Positions 45,525 through 50,160 of a stretch of 50,160 bases of DNA are shown piece by piece. Made by a program: the position numbers and the translations under genes. The notes below the pieces were generated by a model. The model worked only from the letters and a program-made list of their open reading frames with translations, was not told where the DNA came from and ran no database searches. Position 1 is the first letter of the stretch. Each line of letters opens with the position of its first letter. Source of the stretch: Moritella sp. PE36 (GTDB taxonomy: Bacteria > Pseudomonadota > Gammaproteobacteria > Enterobacterales > Moritellaceae); NCBI RefSeq assembly GCF_000170855.1, contig NZ_ABCQ01000034.1, forward strand, positions 1 through 50,160. Reading direction: 5' to 3'.

Positions 45525-47735
45525 TTAAATCGCGCTGTATTTTTCACGTAAACGCTGTCTTACATATTCAGCAATCGTGTTGAATATAAACGTCAGAATA
45601 AAGAGGACGAATGCGGCTAAAAACAGGACGCGGTAGTGCGAGCTACCCACTTCTGATTCTGGCATTTCTACCGCAATATTAGCCGCTAGCGTTCTCATAC
45701 CCGAGAAGATATTGAAGTCCATTACCGGGGTATTACCGGTGGCCATTAACACAATCATGGTTTCACCAACCGCACGGCCTAAGCCCATCATCACGGCGGA
45801 AAAAATACCTGGACTAGCGGTTAACAATACGACGTTAATCAGCGTCTGCCAGCTGGTCGCACCTAACGCTAATGAACCTTGGGTTAAATGCTTTGGTACA
45901 CTGAAAATGGCATCTTCCGCAATTGAGAAAATAGTCGGAATAACCGCAAACCCCATCGCAATACCAACAATTAAAGAGTTACGTTGGTCGAAGCCAAAGA
46001 TATCATTGATGTAAGCACGTGCATCACCATCAAAGACTAAGTCTTCCACAAGCGGGCTAGCTAATACCGAGAAGTAACCGACGAGCAGTAGCACAGGTAT
46101 TAAAATAATTACATGCGCCCCTTGCGGGATACGGTTAATGATTTTTTGGGGTAAGAAATGCCAAATGGCCGCCACCAACACAGTTGAAAATGGCAAGAGC
46201 ACGGCTATCATCATCACCCCCGGTAAATGCATTTCCACAAACGGGGCTAACCATAGACCAGCAAGGAAACCCAGGATCACAGTGGGTAATGCTTCCATGA
46301 TTTCAACCGTAGGTTTAATCACTTTACGCAGACCCGAGTTCATGAAGTAAGCAGTATAAATGGCGCCCGCTACCGCGATTGGCACCGCAAATAACATCGC
46401 ATAAAATGCCGCTTTAATGGTACCGAATGTGATTGGTACTAAACTTAGTTTCGGTTCAAAGTCATCGGATGCTGATGTTGACTGCCAGACGTAATCGGGT
46501 TCCGGATAGCCTTCATACCAAACTTCTTGCCACAACGCGCTCCATGTCACTTCTGGATGCTCATTGGTTAACTTGTAAAAACCAATACCTTGTTCTGATT
46601 CAACTAAGAAAGCGTTAGCACGAGGAGAAATTGCAATATGCTTAAGTGACCCCATACCAAGATCTTGGTGTAATAGTTTGGTTTCACCTGTGGCGTGAAA
46701 AATGGTAAGGCTATTATCCACCCCAACCGTCATGAAACCTTTACGAGAATATTCCGTGGTAATATCGATGACACTGGCTTGTGCATCAAACTGACGAATT
46801 TTAGTAAACTTACGCTCGCCATCTTTCGCCACTTCAAACCACTGACTCACTACACCGTTATCATTCGCGACCAGTAATGAACTAGCGCCAGTTAACAATG
46901 CAACGTGGGTAACGTTTTGCTGTTTTTCATTAATGTCTAATACTTCCACAATCGAAATATCATCGGTATCACGAATATCATAGATAGACAGTTTGTTACC
47001 ACTGCGCATGAAGATAAAACGGAAGTTTGGTGTTAACAATACTTGTTCAATATCCTTTGGCATTGAAGGCAGTTCAATTATCTCGCTGCTCCATTCCAAC
47101 TCTTCCGTCATGAAGTTTTCTTCTGCCACATAGCGTACTAATACACCGCGGTTATCAGCAGTCACCGCGACAATAGCCGCATCTTCACCTTCAACCTCAA
47201 TCGCGATGTGTTGTAATGCTTGCCCTTGGCTATCAACTGCAATAGGTTGTTCGCCAAATGGAAACTTAATTTGTGGGGTAATAAGACGCTTATCGTTAGG
47301 ATACGTCACATCAAAATCGGCTTCCAAAATTAATGCGTTACCATCATTAAAACCGAATACCACGGCTGACGATGTTGGTCCACTTTGACCAAATGAGATC
47401 GCCGACTGTGGTAATGCATATTGCATTAACTCAACGTTTGGATCTAAAGTATTAAAGAAGTTAATCCCTAACTCACTATAACGGTAAGCAATTTCATTTT
47501 GCTCTTCCATTGCTAACGCATAAGTAGTACCAGCAAAAGACTGACTGTATTGTGCTTTAGATTCTACTTTCGCAGATTCAAAAACCGGATAAACCACATA
47601 CAGAAGGTAGAAAAATATTAGCAACAGTGTCATCAGTACAACACCACCACCCATTTTAATGCCATATTCTGCGAGTTTATCTTTAAGTAAGCGTTTGCGG
47701 GAGCCCGCAATCGTTAAAGAAAACTGTTCAGCCAT
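45525..47735 (-). CDS. pstC: Phosphate ABC transporter permease PstC, long form
   Basis: Inner-membrane permease subunit of 736 residues against about 319 in E. coli PstC. The first membrane segment (about 32-52) is followed by roughly 370 residues of beta-rich, probably periplasmic sequence with repeated strand-turn patterns. This may be a propeller-like domain. The permease core (about 430-725) follows, with IMEALPTVILGFLAGLWLAP and [25 protein letters not shown] lies close before the ATG. It is the first gene of the operon and sits directly behind a Pho box. No pstS substrate-binding gene is in the window. Confidence 0.95.
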   Translation of the reverse strand: MAEQFSLTIAGSRKRLLKDKLAEYGIKMGGGVVLMTLLLIFFYLLYVVYPVFESAKVESKAQYSQSFAGTTYALAMEEQNEIAYRYSELGINFFNTLDPNVELMQYALPQSAISFGQSGPTSSAVVFGFNDGNALILEADFDVTYPNDKRLITPQIKFPFGEQPIAVDSQGQALQHIAIEVEGEDAAIVAVTADNRGVLVRYVAEENFMTEELEWSSEIIELPSMPKDIEQVLLTPNFRFIFMRSGNKLSIYDIRDTDDISIVEVLDINEKQQNVTHVALLTGASSLLVANDNGVVSQWFEVAKDGERKFTKIRQFDAQASVIDITTEYSRKGFMTVGVDNSLTIFHATGETKLLHQDLGMGSLKHIAISPRANAFLVESEQGIGFYKLTNEHPEVTWSALWQEVWYEGYPEPDYVWQSTSASDDFEPKLSLVPITFGTIKAAFYAMLFAVPIAVAGAIYTAYFMNSGLRKVIKPTVEIMEALPTVILGFLAGLWLAPFVEMHLPGVMMIAVLLPFSTVLVAAIWHFLPQKIINRIPQGAHVIILIPVLLLVGYFSVLASPLVEDLVFDGDARAYINDIFGFDQRNSLIVGIAMGFAVIPTIFSIAEDAIFSVPKHLTQGSLALGATSWQTLINVVLLTASPGIFSAVMMGLGRAVGETMIVLMATGNTPVMDFNIFSGMRTLAANIAVEMPESEVGSSHYRVLFLAAFVLFILTFIFNTIAEYVRQRLREKYSAI

Positions 47736-47772
47736 CTCTTCCTCGTCTTTAGCTGTAATTAATCACAACGCG

Positions 47773-47806
47773 ATTATATGTAATATTTATGACAGTTATA
47801 TGACAT
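47773..47806 (-). promoter_or_regulatory. Pho box and -10 of the pstC operon
   Basis: On the minus strand ATGTCAT (47806-47800), ATAA, CTGTCAT (47795-47789), AAAT and ATTACAT (47784-47778) form three 7-mers with an 11-bp period. This is the PhoB recognition pattern. TATAAT (47778-47773) follows ten bases after the second 7-mer, the spacing known from E. coli Pho promoters. It indicates induction under phosphate starvation by PhoB. Confidence 0.88.
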
Positions 47807-47976
47807 CACTCAACAACATTAAATAAATTCTAATTTAGCTGGACTAAGTTCTGATATTTCGATGACGAGACTATATTTATGCATATTCTTTGCATATAGT
47901 ATGGCGCATCATATTGAGTGATGAAAATAGCTAACACGAAACGTTTTAGCTGGAATTTCTTACATAGGGCTTAGTA

Positions 47977-48480
47977 ATGCTTAAACAACTTATCGTAACG
48001 CTTATTGGTGATGATAAATCAGGTCTCATAAACAATTTATCACGTGTCGTCGCCGAGCATAAGGGCAATTGGCTAGCAAGTAACATGAGTGAGCTAGCAG
48101 GACAATTTGCAGGCATTTTACAAATTTCAGTCGAAGATGAATATTACCGTGATTTATGCGAAGCATTAAGCCTGATCCCAGGCCTGACTATTAATTTCGC
48201 TGAAGGTAAAAATCAAAGTATTTGGCAACAATCTCCTTGCCTGATAATTCAAGACAGCGATCGTCCGGGTATTATTAATGAAGTATCTAAGGTACTGACT
48301 CAACATGATATTGAATTGAAAGCGATAACTACCCATTGCAAAGACTTATGGCAATCGGAGAATAATCAATTTTATGCCAAACTTAAGCTCGCACTACCTG
48401 ATAGCTTAGATCTTGAGATGTTTAATATTGACCTAGCAAAAATTTCACCTACCTTGATTGCTGAAATGACCACAGCATAG
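47977..48480 (+). CDS. ACT-domain regulator, GcvR-like
   Basis: A 167-residue cytoplasmic protein with two ACT domains: LIVTLIGDDKSGLINNLSRVV (from residue 5) and LIIQDSDRPGIINEVSKVL (from about 90). The doublet architecture and opening match the glycine cleavage repressor GcvR, which binds GcvA in enterobacteria. Identity to E. coli GcvR looks low by eye, so the target is uncertain; other two-ACT proteins sense amino acids in different pathways. It is divergent from pstC and monocistronic. The ribosome binding site is weak (AGGG about ten bases upstream). Confidence 0.8.
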   Translation: MLKQLIVTLIGDDKSGLINNLSRVVAEHKGNWLASNMSELAGQFAGILQISVEDEYYRDLCEALSLIPGLTINFAEGKNQSIWQQSPCLIIQDSDRPGIINEVSKVLTQHDIELKAITTHCKDLWQSENNQFYAKLKLALPDSLDLEMFNIDLAKISPTLIAEMTTA

Positions 48481-48509
48481 GTCATGGTTAGATAGGCACA
48501 CAAACAATA

Positions 48510-48542
48510 CGGCGCCATTACCAAACCATGATAATGACGCCG
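48510..48542. terminator. Hairpin between convergent gcvR-like and narK genes
   Basis: CGGCGCCATTA (48510-48520) and TAATGACGCCG (48532-48542) pair with one mismatch over 11 bp. No clear T-run follows on either strand. Confidence 0.45.
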
Positions 48543-48569
48543 CACTTCAATAACTGTTATTAACGCTAT

Positions 48570-50030
48570 TTATGACACATTAATTAACGTCACCTTACCG
48601 TCTTCATCTACTTCCGCAATATGACCCTTTGGCTCTTCCATTAAGAATAAGGCCATAAAACCAATGACCGCAGTGATCGCAATGGCGTAAAAGAACATTT
48701 GCGTTGATACGATTGAATACAGCGTTAAATAGAATACCGCACCGACATTACCATAAGCACCTGTCATACCGGCGATCTGTCCCGTTAGGCGACGTTTAAT
48801 CATAGGTACTGCAGCAAATACCGCACCTTCACCGGCTTGCACGAAGAATGAACATGCCATGGCGGTGGCGATAGCTAATGGTAATGACCAAGCAGCCGTA
48901 ATTTGTGACATTGCATAGTAACCAACGGCTAAACCAGCGGTTAAAATCAATAAGGTTTTCTTACGACCAAAGCGATCACTGATCCAACCGCCACCTGGAC
49001 GTGACATAAGGTTCATAAAGGCGTAAGACGCAGCGACCATACCCGCTTCCGCCATCCCTAATCCAAATGTTTCCGCAAAGAATAATGGCAGCATAGAAAT
49101 AACCGCTAACTCAGAACCGAATGTAGAAAAATATAATACGTTCAGTACCGCTACTTGTTTAAACTTATAACGTTCTATCTCAGGTACATCGTTAACAAAA
49201 ATATCGCTGTTTACCTGGTAGGTTTTCCAACAATCAAAAACATACAGTACCGCTAAGCCAATATAAATCGCATTAGTGGTCGTCTCAGTGAACATACTAA
49301 TCTGTAATAATTTCCACGCTAATAGACCTAGCGTGAGATACATAGGTAACTTCATGAACAGCAGTAAATAGAAATCACCTTTACTGGTGACTTCCATTGC
49401 GCCGCCTTTTTTCGGACGGAAATAAGTCGCACCTTTTGGTGTATCAGTGACATTAAAGTAGTACACCACACTGAATAGCAGACTCATTAAACCGGTAATG
49501 GCAATCGCATAACGCCAGCCATCTTCACCACCAAACAATAATGCCACTGTTGGTAATGTGAATGCCGCAGCAGCGGAACCAAAGTTACCCCAGCCACCAT
49601 AGATACCTTCAGCAGTACCGAGTTCATTCGCTGGAAACCATTCGCTGACAATACGGATACCGACCACAAAGCCAGCACCAATCAAGCCCATCATGAAACG
49701 CGCTATCGCCAATTGTTCAAATGTGGTCGCCAACGCAAACATAAAGCATGGAATTGAACAGACCGCTAATAACGTAGAGTAAACAATCCGAGGCCCATAT
49801 TTATCGGTTAACATGCCAATAATAACCCGGGCTGGGATCGTCAATGCCACATTAAGAATAAGTAAGGTTTTCACTTCTTCCGTTGTGAGCCCCATACTAT
49901 CTTTAATCGCCAGCATTAAGGGGGCAGCATTAAACCAAACCACAAACGTAATAAAAAAAGCCATCCATGATAGATGTAATGTTTTCATCTTCCCTGTAAA
50001 AGACAATATGTTAAATTTTTCCTGTCCCAT
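48570..50030 (-). CDS. narK: Nitrate/nitrite transporter, NarK type (MFS, NNP family)
   Basis: Inner-membrane MFS carrier of 486 residues with about twelve membrane segments. The two nitrate signatures are visible: EGIYGGWGNFGSAAAAFTLP (141-160) and, near residue 425, GQIAGMTGAYGNVGAVFYLT. The MFS motif GMLTDKYGPR follows the second helix. An extended loop sits between helices 6 and 7, with a hydrophobic part, as in some marine NarK-like proteins. GAGGG seven bases before the ATG fixes the start. Uptake of nitrate for respiration or assimilation, or nitrite export, cannot be separated by sequence; no nar, nap or nas gene is in view. Confidence 0.92.
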   Translation of the reverse strand: MGQEKFNILSFTGKMKTLHLSWMAFFITFVVWFNAAPLMLAIKDSMGLTTEEVKTLLILNVALTIPARVIIGMLTDKYGPRIVYSTLLAVCSIPCFMFALATTFEQLAIARFMMGLIGAGFVVGIRIVSEWFPANELGTAEGIYGGWGNFGSAAAAFTLPTVALLFGGEDGWRYAIAITGLMSLLFSVVYYFNVTDTPKGATYFRPKKGGAMEVTSKGDFYLLLFMKLPMYLTLGLLAWKLLQISMFTETTTNAIYIGLAVLYVFDCWKTYQVNSDIFVNDVPEIERYKFKQVAVLNVLYFSTFGSELAVISMLPLFFAETFGLGMAEAGMVAASYAFMNLMSRPGGGWISDRFGRKKTLLILTAGLAVGYYAMSQITAAWSLPLAIATAMACSFFVQAGEGAVFAAVPMIKRRLTGQIAGMTGAYGNVGAVFYLTLYSIVSTQMFFYAIAITAVIGFMALFLMEEPKGHIAEVDEDGKVTLINVS

Positions 50031-50160
50031 AAAAAATCCCTCTAAGATATATAAAACAAAGTTTAAAAAATTTTATCTTATCTAGAACAAAGCAATACTA
50101 AGGCCAACTTAATGAAACCCAATAAAAATACTAATTATCAATCACTTACGAACATACGTT

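Noticed and set aside
50031-50160. FNR site upstream of narK
   Set aside because: Only one half site (TTGAT on the minus strand) is visible; the partner half does not fit.

Overview
The window looks like chromosomal DNA from a marine, low-GC gammaproteobacterium. The combination of a YigM-type biotin transporter, long Vibrio/Shewanella-style PstC and PstA, a long isocitrate lyase (534 aa), CbtAB and Cache-domain chemoreceptors suggests an Alteromonadales/Moritella-like organism. That taxonomic guess is inference from gene style, not a database match. I saw no phage, transposase, CRISPR array, rRNA or tRNA.

Layout. Positions 1-4870 hold the end of a chemoreceptor gene, a secreted MltA/3D-like protein and two EamA-type transporters. 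Positions 4881-30003 hold a nearly complete cobalamin (B12) locus in four transcription units. Unit A (minus, 13627 to 4947) is cobW-cobN-cobT-cobS-cobU-cobC-cobO. Unit X (plus, 13794-14882) is cbiX, divergent from cobW. Unit B (minus, 26935 to 15039) is cbtB-cbtA-chlID-cobB-(UreH-like transporter)-cbiD-cbiJ-cbiC-cbiET-cbiL-cbiG-cbiH-cbiF. Unit C (plus, 27332-30003) is a second cobC-like phosphatase, cbiB and cobD. Then come metC, an AGCS sodium:amino-acid symporter, a Cache chemoreceptor, an NfeD/slipin pair, the glyoxylate shunt (aceB-aceA), an alpha/beta hydrolase, the pstC-pstA-pstB-phoU operon behind a clear Pho box, an ACT-domain GcvR-like gene and a NarK-type nitrate/nitrite transporter.

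How the genes work together. CbtAB and the UreH-like permease probably bring in cobalt. CobW (GTPase with a His tract) and CbiX (His-rich tail) would deliver and insert it. CbiL, CbiH, CbiF, CbiG, CbiD, CbiJ, CbiET and CbiC convert cobalt-precorrin-2 to cobyrinate, and CobB amidates it. CobO adenosylates the corrinoid. CbiB and CobD make and attach the aminopropanol-phosphate arm, and CobU, CobT, CobS and CobC build the nucleotide loop. Cobyric acid synthase (cobQ/cbiP) and the uroporphyrinogen methyltransferase are not in the window.

The most notable point is that the locus carries the markers of the early-cobalt (anaerobic) route, CbiX, CbiD and CbiG, together with the large CobN chelatase, CobW and a one-gene AAA+/VWA (ChlI-ChlD) partner that belong to late, ATP-driven cobalt insertion. 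The oxygen-route ring-contraction enzymes (CobG/CobZ) and CobF are not seen. Other points are an operator-like palindrome lying over the divergent cobW/cbiX promoters, a 7-bp tandem repeat between cbtA and chlID, and no recognisable B12 riboswitch.
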